DNA of 22,064 bases from DASXHZ01 sp036488085 (GTDB lineage Bacteria; Acidobacteriota; Thermoanaerobaculia; Gp7-AA8), in the NCBI GenBank assembly GCA_036488085.1, contig DASXHZ010000038.1, positions 1 through 22,064 of the forward strand. Reading direction: 5' to 3'. The notes under the pieces are model-generated. The model was not told the DNA's origin, made no database searches, and saw only the letters and a program-made list of their open reading frames with translations. Of this stretch, positions 8,290-15,678 are shown piece by piece. Each line of letters begins with the position of its first letter. Position 1 is the first letter of the stretch. The position numbers and the translations under genes are program-made.

Positions 8290-8776
8290 TGAAGCCGATC
8301 TGCTCGAGACCTACTACACGCAGCCGGGCGAGTCGATGCCGGTGATGATGCACCTCGCGAAGTGCAGCGAGTGCGCCGCCCGCTACGAGCGTCTCGACCG
8401 TAAGATGCGCGAGACCGCCGCCTGCCACATCGAGAAGCCCGACACGTTCTGGTCGCGGCAGCGGATCGCGATCCAGCGCCGCATCGCCGGTCAGCGCGCA
8501 CAGAGGGCCTCTATCGCCCGGACGCTGCGCATCGCCGCCGCCCTCACCCTCGCCTTCTTCCTCGGCGGCGCGGTCGTCTACAGGAGCGTAGAGCCGGAGG
8601 TTCACACGCAAACGCCGCCAGTGGCGAGTCGCCAGTTGCCGGCCGCCGGTCACGAGATCAAGCACAACGACGATCTTCTGCTCCACGATGCATGGCAGTC
8701 GGACGATCTGAAGGAATTCCATTCCGTGGTTCAGTGGGAGTCATGGGTCGAGCCGACGAACGGAGGACAGTCTTGA
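8273..8776 (+). CDS. Membrane anti-sigma factor with HxxxCxxC zinc motif
   Basis: 167 residues from ATG at 8273, inside the 3' end of the sigma gene. Residues H27, C31 and C34 form the HxxxCxxC signature of zinc-binding anti-sigma domains (ZAS), which clamp sigma regions 2 and 4. One membrane helix spans about 84-103. A periplasmic tail of about 60 residues follows, rich in Pro, His and acidic residues, with no recognised sensor domain. Position, overlap and motif together make this the likely partner of the ECF factor. The signal sensed is unknown; the Spy-like gene that follows suggests misfolded periplasmic protein or metal stress. Confidence 0.85.
   Translation: MKPHFSEADLLETYYTQPGESMPVMMHLAKCSECAARYERLDRKMRETAACHIEKPDTFWSRQRIAIQRRIAGQRAQRASIARTLRIAAALTLAFFLGGAVVYRSVEPEVHTQTPPVASRQLPAAGHEIKHNDDLLLHDAWQSDDLKEFHSVVQWESWVEPTNGGQS
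8762..8767 (+). promoter_or_regulatory. Strong ribosome binding site that fixes a TTG start
   Basis: GGAGGA lies five bases before the TTG at 8773, inside the last codons of the anti-sigma gene. It favours this TTG over in-frame starts upstream that would put extra residues before an otherwise normal signal peptide. Confidence 0.7.
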
Positions 8777-9216
8777 AGAAGACGCTCCTCCTCGCGATCG
8801 TGATCGCGGCATTCGCCGCCAGCGCCTTCGCGCAGTTGCCGCCCGGTAAGTGGTGGCGGCGTCCGGAGATCATCAACCGGCTCGAGCTCTCGGCCGATCA
8901 GCAGGACCGCCTGGACGGCGTCTACCGCAGCTCGGCGAGCGATCTGATCGATCTGCGCGGCGCGGTCGAGAAGGAGAACATCGCCCTCCGCGGCGAGCTC
9001 GATCAGCAGCAGCTCAACCGCACGAACATCCAGCACATCGCAGGACGCCTGAACGACGCACGCGGACGGCTCTTCCAGCGCGAGCTGGCGATGCTCGTCG
9101 ACATGCGCGCCGTCCTCTCGGATCAGCAGTGGAACCGCATGCGCGCCGAGCTCGAACAGCTCAAGGAGCAGGCTGCGCCGCGGCAGGTCCTGCCGCGCAA
9201 GTTGCGCCAGCGCTGA
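8773..9216 (+). CDS. Spy/CpxP-like periplasmic LTxxQ protein
   Basis: 147 residues from TTG at 8773, overlapping the anti-sigma stop as TTGA. The signal peptide is clear: MKK, a hydrophobic core, and likely cleavage after AFA at 20. The mature protein is a charged helical chain with two LTxxQ-like motifs, LSADQ (39-43) and LSDQQ (115-119), typical of Spy, CpxP, ZraP and CnrX. That family is chaperone-like or metal-sensing in the periplasm. A mature length near 127 residues fits. Its place behind a sigma/anti-sigma pair recalls CnrX, which works with an ECF factor and a membrane anti-sigma factor. It could therefore be the signal sensor or simply a stress effector. No metal-ligand cluster stands out, so metal sensing is less supported. 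Confidence 0.78.
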   Translation: MKKTLLLAIVIAAFAASAFAQLPPGKWWRRPEIINRLELSADQQDRLDGVYRSSASDLIDLRGAVEKENIALRGELDQQQLNRTNIQHIAGRLNDARGRLFQRELAMLVDMRAVLSDQQWNRMRAELEQLKEQAAPRQVLPRKLRQR

Positions 9217-9217
9217 T

Positions 9218-9223
9218 TAGAAT
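9218..9223 (+). promoter_or_regulatory. TAGAAT -10-like hexamer close to the pseudo-ABC start
   Basis: TAGAAT ends six bases before the GTG at 9230. It lies in the 13-base gap after the Spy-like gene, in otherwise GC-rich sequence, and there is no Shine-Dalgarno sequence. It fits a leaderless start but could be chance, as the TGA TTAG of the stop region contributes bases. Confidence 0.35.
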
Positions 9224-9229
9224 CGCGCG

Positions 9230-10201
9230 GTGCTCGATGTCTCGCTGCGCCTCGACGGCGTCGACCTGACCTTCCCGCGGTCGACGCACACGGCCATCAC
9301 CGGCCCGCCCGCTTGCGGTACGTCGACGCTCCTGCGGATCATCGCGGGTGAGGAACGGCAGGCGCGCGGGACTGTCCGGATCGGGACGCGCGACGTCACG
9401 AAACTTCCCGCCGCCCGCCGTCCCCTGCTGTACGTGACCGGCGAGCTCGATGTGCCCGGCCGCTGGTCGGTGGAACACGCGTTGGTGAACGCGGTCAGAT
9501 CGCGCACGCTCGACCGCGAGGACCGGCTCCGCGAGCTGCAGCTCGCCGCGGAGAAGTGGCAGCTCGACGTGAACCGCCGCATTTCCACGCTGTCGGATTC
9601 CGAGAGAGCGCGGGTCCACCTGGCGCGTATCGAGCTGCGGAAGCCGGCGATCGTCGTCGCCGACAAGCTCCTGCGCGATGCCCCTCACCTCGCCGACGAG
9701 CTCTATCGCACCCTCCGCGTTCTAGGGACCACGGTCATCAGCGCTCCTGCCTCACCGGCGGAGCTGGGACTCACCGACCATGTCGTGATCCTCGACCGCG
9801 GCAAAGTCGTCCAGCAAGGCACTGCTGCGCAGCTCTTCGCCGAGCCGCGCAGTGAGGCGGCCGCCGTCGCGACCGGAACCATCAACGTCATTCCGGTGGT
9901 CGTCAAAGGCAGAACCGTCTCGTCGCCGATCGGAGAGTGGGACGCCGACGCAGGGTTCCAGGGCGAAGGGAAAGCGCTCGTTCGGCCCGGCGCGTTTCAC
10001 GTCGCAAAGCGGGGCGAAGAGTCCGACCTCATCTTCGGCATCGAGGAGGCGACGTTCGAGAACGGCCTGTGGGTGGCCCGCGGCTTCCTCGCCGGCGTGC
10101 TGTCGCTGCGAGTCGCCCTCCCGCGAACGGAAAAAGTGCACAAGGGTCGCGTCATCGCCTTGCGCTTCGACCCGGCAGACGTCACACTGATCGCGGCCTG
10201 A
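9230..10201 (+). CDS. Degenerate ABC ATPase (MalK/PotA-like) with TOBE-like C-terminus; probable pseudo-enzyme
   Basis: 323 residues, intact frame. The overall order matches sugar/polyamine importer ATPases: nucleotide-binding domain (about 1-215), then a TOBE-like beta domain (about 216-323). Every catalytic motif is altered. Walker A is GPPACGTST (25-33), with Lys replaced by T31 and Gly by A28. The Q-loop Gln is absent near 68-72. The signature is LSDSE (121-125) instead of LSGGQ. Walker B is IVVADK (141-146), with the catalytic Glu replaced by Lys. The H-loop His is missing (ISAPASP, 170-176). Nevertheless GKVVQQGTAAQLFAEP (191-206) and other fold-defining segments are well kept. It cannot be a normal ATPase by known rules. 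No permease or binding protein lies nearby. A regulatory or small-molecule-sensing role via the TOBE part is a guess. Confidence 0.82.
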   Translation: MLDVSLRLDGVDLTFPRSTHTAITGPPACGTSTLLRIIAGEERQARGTVRIGTRDVTKLPAARRPLLYVTGELDVPGRWSVEHALVNAVRSRTLDREDRLRELQLAAEKWQLDVNRRISTLSDSERARVHLARIELRKPAIVVADKLLRDAPHLADELYRTLRVLGTTVISAPASPAELGLTDHVVILDRGKVVQQGTAAQLFAEPRSEAAAVATGTINVIPVVVKGRTVSSPIGEWDADAGFQGEGKALVRPGAFHVAKRGEESDLIFGIEEATFENGLWVARGFLAGVLSLRVALPRTEKVHKGRVIALRFDPADVTLIAA

Positions 10202-10260
10202 GCACAGGATTTGCAGCAGTGCCAGCCATTAGCACGCTGTCCGGTGGGGAGTGACGCGTC

Positions 10261-10671
10261 TTGACGATTCGAGCCCGAAGACCACCTCATAAGCTGCGCA
10301 AACTGCTCGTCATCGACGACGACACGAAGCTGCTTGCGTCGTATCGCGACCTCCTCTCGCCCTACGGCTTTCTCGTGCTGACGGCGAACGACGGCGAAGA
10401 CGCGATTCCCATCGTCGAGCAGAACCCCGACATCCTCCTGGTCATCCTCGACATCGCCATGCCGAAGATGGACGGCCGCAAATGGCTCCGCTGGTTCCGC
10501 GCCCATCGCGAGGAAAAGCCGGTCATCGTCATCACCGGCTACAAGATGGAAGCGGAGGAAGAGTTCAACCCGTCCGTCATCCTCGAGAAGCCGTTCCACG
10601 TCGCGGAGCTGCTCGATCTGGTCGGCCTATTCTGTGGGCTCGGCGTCCCGGCCGAAGCGCACTCGGCGTAA
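10261..10671 (+). CDS. Stand-alone response-regulator receiver (CheY-like)
   Basis: 136 residues, almost all one receiver domain. The acidic pocket is D19-D20-D21, the phospho-acceptor is D64 in VILDIAMPKMDG, the switch Thr is T92 (VITGY), and the conserved Lys is K110 (LEKPF). No output domain follows, so it would act by protein contact, as CheY or Spo0F do. The frame has a TGA at 10252, so the start must lie after it; TTG at 10261 is the first candidate, with GGGGAG nine bases upstream. No histidine kinase is in the window, so the partner is unknown. Confidence 0.88.
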   Translation: MTIRARRPPHKLRKLLVIDDDTKLLASYRDLLSPYGFLVLTANDGEDAIPIVEQNPDILLVILDIAMPKMDGRKWLRWFRAHREEKPVIVITGYKMEAEEEFNPSVILEKPFHVAELLDLVGLFCGLGVPAEAHSA

Positions 10672-10675
10672 GACC

Positions 10676-10740
10676 GTGATTCGTTACTCGTGATTCGTTA
10701 CTCGGATCCCCGAATAACGAGTAACGAATCACGAGTAACG
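10676..10740. repeat. Tandem plus inverted repeat between convergent genes
   Basis: The 14-base word GTGATTCGTTACTC occurs twice in tandem (10676-10689, 10690-10703). The 23 bases at 10682-10704 reappear as a perfect inverted copy at 10718-10740. This gives a 23-base stem with a 13-base loop, filling the gap between two genes that point at each other. It is richer in A and T than its surroundings. It could end transcription from both sides, but no T-run follows either arm. It may instead be a member of a dispersed intergenic repeat family. Confidence 0.85.
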
Positions 10741-10744
10741 ACCG

Positions 10745-11542
10745 TCACTTCCGCGCGTTCAGGAAGCCGCACGCACTGATCGTCTGCAGGTCGAGCTGCA
10801 TCGACGCGAGGCTGTCGGAGATACTGATGCGGAACGGGATGCGCCGTGCATCGTCCGATAGCCAGACCTGCACGCCGCCGGGCCACTTCTTCCCTCCCGG
10901 CGCGCCGACGATGTCGAAGCCGATCGCATTCACGCGCTGGTTCTCGATCGTGAAAACCTGGCGGCCGGCCGGTTTGAAGACGACCGGGTACTCCTTGCCA
11001 TCTGTGTAAATCGTGGTCGTGATCGGCGCGCTGATCTGGTCCGCGTTCGTGCGGAGATAGTGAATCACCGTCAGGATGTCGCGGAACTCCGCCTCGTCCT
11101 TCGGCAGCATCCGCACTTTGTCCTCGGTTGCGGTGGGCGTCTCTTTGTGAAAGCGCGCGAGGTGCTTCACGTAGTCGAAGATCGTCCGCTCTTTGCGCGA
11201 CTTCTTCCCCCACGAGTAGCCGTGATACGTCGAGAGCGTCTTACCGCTGCCGTCGATCTCCGACTGATAGTTGTAAAAGCCGCTGTTCTCGCCCGAGCCT
11301 CCGGTCACCATCAGCTCGCTCGAGATCGTCTGTTTGTCGGCATTCGGATAGACGTTCTTCAGGTCGCCATAGCCGGAGCGCGGAAAGACGAACCCAGCGA
11401 TCCAACCGAGCGCCCCGCGCAGGTGCCAGGAGTAATGGAACGCCTCGACGTTCGCCGGTCCGCTGCAGTTCAGCTCGGCCGCGGATGCGGTGAACGGAAT
11501 GACGAGCCCGAGCGCGAGGATGACATTCCGAATGACCTTCAT
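10745..11542 (-). CDS. Secreted DUF3108 family protein
   Basis: 265 residues from ATG at 11542, with a clear signal peptide (MKVIRNV, hydrophobic core, likely cut after TASA at 21). The mature part is beta-rich. It shows features I associate with DUF3108: an aromatic first strand region (AFHYSWHLRG), a middle DGSGKTLSTYHGYSWGKKSR, and C-terminal strands with VQVWLSDDARRIPFRI. DUF3108 proteins are periplasmic or outer-membrane associated and lack a proven function. A GGAG five bases before the ATG is a fair ribosome binding site. The start lies ten bases after the ispH stop in the same direction, so it may be co-transcribed with ispH, though no functional link is known. Confidence 0.72.
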   Translation of the reverse strand: MKVIRNVILALGLVIPFTASAAELNCSGPANVEAFHYSWHLRGALGWIAGFVFPRSGYGDLKNVYPNADKQTISSELMVTGGSGENSGFYNYQSEIDGSGKTLSTYHGYSWGKKSRKERTIFDYVKHLARFHKETPTATEDKVRMLPKDEAEFRDILTVIHYLRTNADQISAPITTTIYTDGKEYPVVFKPAGRQVFTIENQRVNAIGFDIVGAPGGKKWPGGVQVWLSDDARRIPFRISISDSLASMQLDLQTISACGFLNARK

Positions 11543-11552
11543 CTTGCTCCGG

Positions 11553-12395
11553 TCATAACAGAGCTATGCGACGCTCCACTTCCTCGATGACGTAGTCCGG
11601 CGTCGATGCGCCGGCCGTCACTCCGACGACGTCGACCTCCGCGAACCACTGCGGATCGATGTCCTCCGCTCCCTGTACGAGGTACGAAGGCTTCGCCTCA
11701 CGGCAGATCTCCCAGAGGTGCTTCGTGTTCGCGCTCTTCTTGCCGCCGATGACGACGATGGCGTCGACCTCGGGGTCGTCGGCCAGCACGCGCGCGGCGT
11801 CCTGGTTCTGCTTGGTCGCGTAGCAGATCGTGTCGGCGCGCTCGACATGCTTCGCCCGCTGCTCGATCCGGTTCACGACGTGCTCGAAATCCTCGGAGTT
11901 CAGCGTCGTCTGATAGAAAACCTTCACGTTGTCGTACTGCGACCAGTCGATGGCATCGACGTCGTCGGTCGTCAGGACGATGTGGTACGTCGCCGGGTCG
12001 AGGTCATTCGTATAGCCGATGACCTCGCGATGCTTTGGGTCGCCGATGAAGATGAGATGGAAGCCAGCCCCCCGCGCGTCCTTCGACTCGCGGTGGATGT
12101 CGTAGACGAACTTGCACGTCGTGTCGAGGACGTTCAGTCCGCGCGACTTCGCCGCGTCGTGGAACGACGGCGGAACGCCGTGCGCGGAGAAGACGATGGT
12201 CGGCTCGTCGACCGCCACGATCTCGTCCACGGTGCGAACGCCGAGGTTCTCCATCTCCTCGACCACGCGCTCGTTGTGCACCACCTGCCCGAGGATCGCG
12301 CCGCGGCCCCCCGCGGAAGCGAACCGCTTCACTTTAAGGTCGGCGATGCGAACGCCGGAGCAGAACCCGTACTTTTCGGCGCGTTTCACTCTCAT
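11553..12395 (-). CDS. ispH: 4-hydroxy-3-methylbut-2-enyl diphosphate reductase
   Basis: IspH (LytB) makes IPP and DMAPP in the last step of the MEP isoprenoid pathway, using a 4Fe-4S cluster in the cytoplasm. With ATG at 12395 the protein is 280 residues. The three cluster cysteines are C12 (FCSGV), C94 (TTCKF) and C191 (TICYATKQNQ). Substrate-binding H41 (QVVHN), H72 (SAHGVP) and H122, and the proton donor E124 (HREV), are all in place. C12 and H41 fall at the same numbers as in E. coli IspH, which is why I prefer this start. A GTG at 12419 and a TTG at 12407 in frame would add 8 or 4 residues; GGAGGAGG at about 12410-12417 would best serve the TTG. Divergent from the MFS gene. Confidence 0.95.
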   Translation of the reverse strand: MRVKRAEKYGFCSGVRIADLKVKRFASAGGRGAILGQVVHNERVVEEMENLGVRTVDEIVAVDEPTIVFSAHGVPPSFHDAAKSRGLNVLDTTCKFVYDIHRESKDARGAGFHLIFIGDPKHREVIGYTNDLDPATYHIVLTTDDVDAIDWSQYDNVKVFYQTTLNSEDFEHVVNRIEQRAKHVERADTICYATKQNQDAARVLADDPEVDAIVVIGGKKSANTKHLWEICREAKPSYLVQGAEDIDPQWFAEVDVVGVTAGASTPDYVIEEVERRIALL

Positions 12396-12423
12396 CAGCC
12401 GAGTCAACGCCTCCTCCACACTC

Positions 12424-12429
12424 TAAAAT
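12424..12429 (+). promoter_or_regulatory. TAAAAT -10-like hexamer before the MFS gene
   Basis: TAAAAT ends nine bases before the ATG at 12439, in the short gap to divergent ispH. No Shine-Dalgarno sequence lies between them. Transcription would begin one to three bases before the ATG, so a leaderless mRNA is plausible. On the other strand the same stretch gives weaker -10-like words for ispH. Confidence 0.4.
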
Positions 12430-12438
12430 CCCCCGCCG

Positions 12439-13602
12439 ATGGCCGAAACGGCGTCACGCGACCCACTCTTCACACCCCGGTTCTGGGGCATGTGGGTGTT
12501 CTCGTTCGTGACGTTTTTCTCGGCGTTCCAACTGCTTCCGGTCATTCCGTTCCGCATTCTCGACCTCGGTGGGACGACAGCGCAGGCGGGATGGTTTCTC
12601 TCCGTCTACACCTTCGCGAGCGCGTTCTCCGCGCCGGTCATGGGATCGCTCGCCGACCACTTCGGACGGCGGCGAACGCTCATCGCGGCATCGCTGCTGT
12701 TCATCGTCTTCTCGCTCGCATACGGCCTCATCACCTACCTGCCGCTGCTACTCGTCGTCGGATTGATTCACGGCTCGATCTGGTCGTCGATCCTCGCCTC
12801 GAGTTCCGCAATCCTCGTGAACGACTTCATCCCCGAGAGCCGCCGCACGCAAGGGCTGGCGATCGCCGGCCTCGCGAGCCAGTTCGCGATCGCGCTCGCT
12901 CCCGCGATCGGCCTCGGCGTCTTTCACTTCGGCTGGTTCGTCCTCTGCGGAGAGATGGCGACGCTTTCGGTCCTGATGACCATCGCCGCGCTGATGCTGC
13001 GGATGCGCGACCCGGCGCATGACCGCCGGATCGTGCTCGCCGAGGTGTGGGACTGGAAGGTCACGAAGACGGCGTTCACCCTCGCGACGTCGTCGATCGG
13101 CTACGGCGGCATCACGAGCTACGCCGCAATCCTCGCCGATCAGCGCCACGTCTCGCCGAAAGCGATCTACCTGACGACGATGGCGGTCGCGGTGATCGTC
13201 ATCCGCCTCTTCACCTCGCACCTCGGCGACCGGTTCGGCGTCAAGGCGATCCTCTATCCGTCGCTGCTCCTCGTCCCGGTGGCGTTCGTGATCCTGGCGT
13301 TCGCGCACACGCGCGGCGCCTTCATCACCTCGGCTGCAATCTTCGGCGCGGCTTGGGGAACCGCATACCCGGCGTTCGCCGCCTTCATCATGGACAACAC
13401 CGATCCCGAGCGCCGCGCCCGCTCGTTCGGCAGCATCGTCTGGGCATTCGACACCGGCATCGCCGCCGGCTCGCTCCTCGTCGGCTCGATCGGAGAGCGC
13501 TTCGGCCTCTCCAACGCATTCATCGTCGCAGCCGCGGTGAGCTGCCTGGCATTGCCGATCTTCACCGTCACGTCGCGGCGCCTGATAAGAGCCGCGGCGT
13601 GA
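12439..13602 (+). CDS. Major facilitator superfamily transporter
   Basis: 387 residues with about 12 hydrophobic segments. The MFS motif A sits in the loop after segment 2: G69-S-L-A-D73-H-F-G76-R-R-R79. A central charged loop (RMRDPAHDRR, about 188-197) separates the two six-helix halves. The second half carries a related motif, HLGDRFGVKAI. This is the MFS_1 type, often drug or metabolite export by proton exchange. The sequence does not reveal the substrate. It faces ispH across a 43-base gap and meets the DUF4230 gene tail to tail 13 bases later, so it is probably a single-gene unit. Confidence 0.9.
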   Translation: MAETASRDPLFTPRFWGMWVFSFVTFFSAFQLLPVIPFRILDLGGTTAQAGWFLSVYTFASAFSAPVMGSLADHFGRRRTLIAASLLFIVFSLAYGLITYLPLLLVVGLIHGSIWSSILASSSAILVNDFIPESRRTQGLAIAGLASQFAIALAPAIGLGVFHFGWFVLCGEMATLSVLMTIAALMLRMRDPAHDRRIVLAEVWDWKVTKTAFTLATSSIGYGGITSYAAILADQRHVSPKAIYLTTMAVAVIVIRLFTSHLGDRFGVKAILYPSLLLVPVAFVILAFAHTRGAFITSAAIFGAAWGTAYPAFAAFIMDNTDPERRARSFGSIVWAFDTGIAAGSLLVGSIGERFGLSNAFIVAAAVSCLALPIFTVTSRRLIRAAA

Positions 13603-13615
13603 GAATGCGGCTGCT

Positions 13616-14239
13616 TCACAGCGAACGCGAAGGCTTCCCGAACTCGAACCGCACGCGTTGAAAGCCGAGGGTGTGGAGCAGTTCGGCGAGGACTTTCTCG
13701 CCGTTGTCTTCGGCCTGCTTGAGGACACCCGCCTTCAGCGCCTCGTCCCGGATCATCGTCTCGACGTGGGCGCGGGCGCGCGACTCCATGTCGGGGTCCT
13801 CGCGGCGGAGCATTCCCGTATTTCGATTGATCACGCGCGTCGCGTTGTTGTCGAGGCGCGTGACGAGGATCTCCGGCGCGGGGAGATGCAGGACGACGCC
13901 TCCCGTGGCGTCGCGCGTGACGTCGTTCTCGGTCAGTTGCGAGAAGTCGAAGCCCGCGATCACGTCGCCGGCCGCGAGCAGCGTCAGCGAGTCGCCGCCG
14001 AGAGCGTCGGGGACGTACTTGTACGTCTGTTTGACGTTCGCCACGTGCGTGATCCGCATCTCCGCCGTCTCCAGGCGGTTCAGTGAGCGGACCCGCGTCA
14101 CGATCGCGCCAACGTCGACCGTCTCTTCCTGCGGCGTGGTCGCCTCTTCTTCGATCTTCTTCGCGCGCCGCTCGAGATACACGAACGCTGCGATCACGAC
14201 GACGCCGAGGAGGACGACCGTCGTGACCGCGCGTCTCAT
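13616..14239 (-). CDS. DUF4230 family membrane-anchored protein
   Basis: 207 residues. One N-terminal membrane helix (about 4-21) is followed by a short charged linker and a domain on the far side of the membrane. Signs of DUF4230: a first segment with VGAIVTRVRSLNRLETAEM, the strand AGFDFSQLTENDV, and VLHLPAPEILVTRLD near the middle, then an amphipathic helical tail. The family has no established function. The ATG overlaps the stop of the M16 gene as ATGA, which places it as third gene of the M16 operon. A role near the peptidase pair is inferred from this coupling only. Confidence 0.75.
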   Translation of the reverse strand: MRRAVTTVVLLGVVVIAAFVYLERRAKKIEEEATTPQEETVDVGAIVTRVRSLNRLETAEMRITHVANVKQTYKYVPDALGGDSLTLLAAGDVIAGFDFSQLTENDVTRDATGGVVLHLPAPEILVTRLDNNATRVINRNTGMLRREDPDMESRARAHVETMIRDEALKAGVLKQAEDNGEKVLAELLHTLGFQRVRFEFGKPSRSL

Positions 14240-15678
14240 GGCTTCCGCAGAGTGGGTGAATCGAGATCGAGTTGCGCCAGCGGGATGATCTCTGCGTTCG
14301 GGAAGCGCTTCTTGAACTCGTCGCCGAACTTCTTCATATCGCCGACGATGACCACGTTCTCGTCAGGGAAGTGGGTGCCCGCGAAACCCTTCACCTGCTC
14401 GGCGGTGACGCCCTGCACGTCGCTGATGTAGTGCGACAGATCGCCGAGCGGCAGCCCATACAGCGCCAGCGCCGCGACGCGCGACACCAGCCCCGCCTCG
14501 GTCTCCAGCGCGCGGCCGAAGTTGCCGAGGAGCACCGCCTTGCGCGGCGTGAGCTCCGACTCCGGCACCGAGGTGCTCGTCATCCCGGAAAGCTGCTCGT
14601 TGATGATTCCTGCCACTTCGCCTGCCGACTCGTTCTTCGTCTGAGCCGTGGCAAAGAACGGACCCGCTTCGCGGCGGAACTCGAACGAGCTCCCCGCACC
14701 GTAGCTGAGACCGCGCTTGATGCGGATCTCCTCGTTCAGCCGCGACGAGTAGCCGGCGCCGAGGACCGCGTTCGCAACCTGCGACGCGATGTACGCCGGG
14801 TCGGTGCGCGCAAGCCCGCGCCGCGTCACGATGACCGCCGCCTGCCCCGCGTCCGGCATGTCGATGACGACCACCCGCGGCTTCTCCTGATTCTGTGTGG
14901 CGCCGCCGGCCTCGGCCGCGTTTGCAGGCATCTCACCCACACCTTTCCAATCGCCAAAGCTCTTCTCCGCGATCGCCATCGCGTCATCGGGCGTGATCGT
15001 CCCCGCCACGACGAAGATCGCGTTCTCTGGCCGGTACCACTTCGCGTGGAACGCGGCCGCGTCCTCGCGCTTGATGTTCTCGAGCGACTTCGGCGTCCCG
15101 CCGAGGTTGTGGCCGTACGCCCCGCCGCCGTAGACGACGCGGCTCGCGACGAAACGCGCGAGCTGCGCGGGATCCTTCAGATTGACGCTGAGCGCGTCGA
15201 TGTTCTGCTCGCGGAGCCGATCGACCTCATCGGTCTTGAACGTCGGGTTGCGCACGACGTCGGCGACGTACGTCATCGCCGTTCCGAAATTGTTCGCGAG
15301 CGAGCTGATGGCGACGTACGAGTAGTCCCATCCGGCGCCGCTTTCTATCGCCGAACCGAGGGCCTCGACGCCCCGCGCGATCTCCTCGGCCGACTTGGTC
15401 GTCGTCCCCTTCGTGAGCAGCGACGCCGTCATGTCGGCGAGCCCCGCCTTGTCCGCCGGGTCGGCCTCGCCGCCGGTCTTGATCATCAGCCGCGCGGCGA
15501 TGAGCGGTACGCCGGACTTCGGAATGACGATCACACGCAGCCCGTTCGGGAGCGTCTTGTCCGCCGGCGTCGGAATGTTCAGCGGCCGCGGCGGTCCGGG
15601 AAGCGGCGGCGTGGTCTGCTCGCCAATTGCGGCTACCGCGAGTAGAAGTGCGAAAACGATGGTGACGACGTTCTTCAC
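14236..15678 (-). CDS. M16 (pitrilysin/MPP-like) family protein lacking the zinc motif
   Basis: 480 residues with a signal peptide (MKNVVTIVFALLLAVAAIGE) and a Pro-rich linker. The M16 fold is clear: TLPNGLRVIV near 42-51, the strand-helix GLADMTASLLTKGT at 79-92, and a second M16 domain from about 240. The HxxEH zinc site is gone: the matching residues are D82, A85 and S86. In two-protein M16 systems such as mitochondrial MPP, one subunit likewise lacks the motif yet is needed for substrate binding. The gene overlaps the active partner upstream and DUF4230 downstream, each by ATGA. It is therefore likely the non-catalytic half of a periplasmic heterodimer, not a decayed copy. Confidence 0.9.
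   Translation of the reverse strand: MKNVVTIVFALLLAVAAIGEQTTPPLPGPPRPLNIPTPADKTLPNGLRVIVIPKSGVPLIAARLMIKTGGEADPADKAGLADMTASLLTKGTTTKSAEEIARGVEALGSAIESGAGWDYSYVAISSLANNFGTAMTYVADVVRNPTFKTDEVDRLREQNIDALSVNLKDPAQLARFVASRVVYGGGAYGHNLGGTPKSLENIKREDAAAFHAKWYRPENAIFVVAGTITPDDAMAIAEKSFGDWKGVGEMPANAAEAGGATQNQEKPRVVVIDMPDAGQAAVIVTRRGLARTDPAYIASQVANAVLGAGYSSRLNEEIRIKRGLSYGAGSSFEFRREAGPFFATAQTKNESAGEVAGIINEQLSGMTSTSVPESELTPRKAVLLGNFGRALETEAGLVSRVAALALYGLPLGDLSHYISDVQGVTAEQVKGFAGTHFPDENVVIVGDMKKFGDEFKKRFPNAEIIPLAQLDLDSPTLRKP

Noticed and set aside
11718..13022. Long plus-strand frame antisense to ispH and crossing into the MFS gene
   Set aside because: The composition is Arg/Asp/His-rich, typical of shadow frames in high-GC DNA. 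Both real genes have full family motifs.
14272..15645. 457-codon plus-strand frame opposite the M16 gene
   Set aside because: A shadow frame: no motifs, Arg-rich, and fully antisense to a recognised gene.
14236..15678. The motif-less M16 gene as a decayed pseudogene
   Set aside because: It has a full frame, a signal peptide, coupling on both sides and a conserved fold. A non-catalytic partner is a known M16 arrangement.
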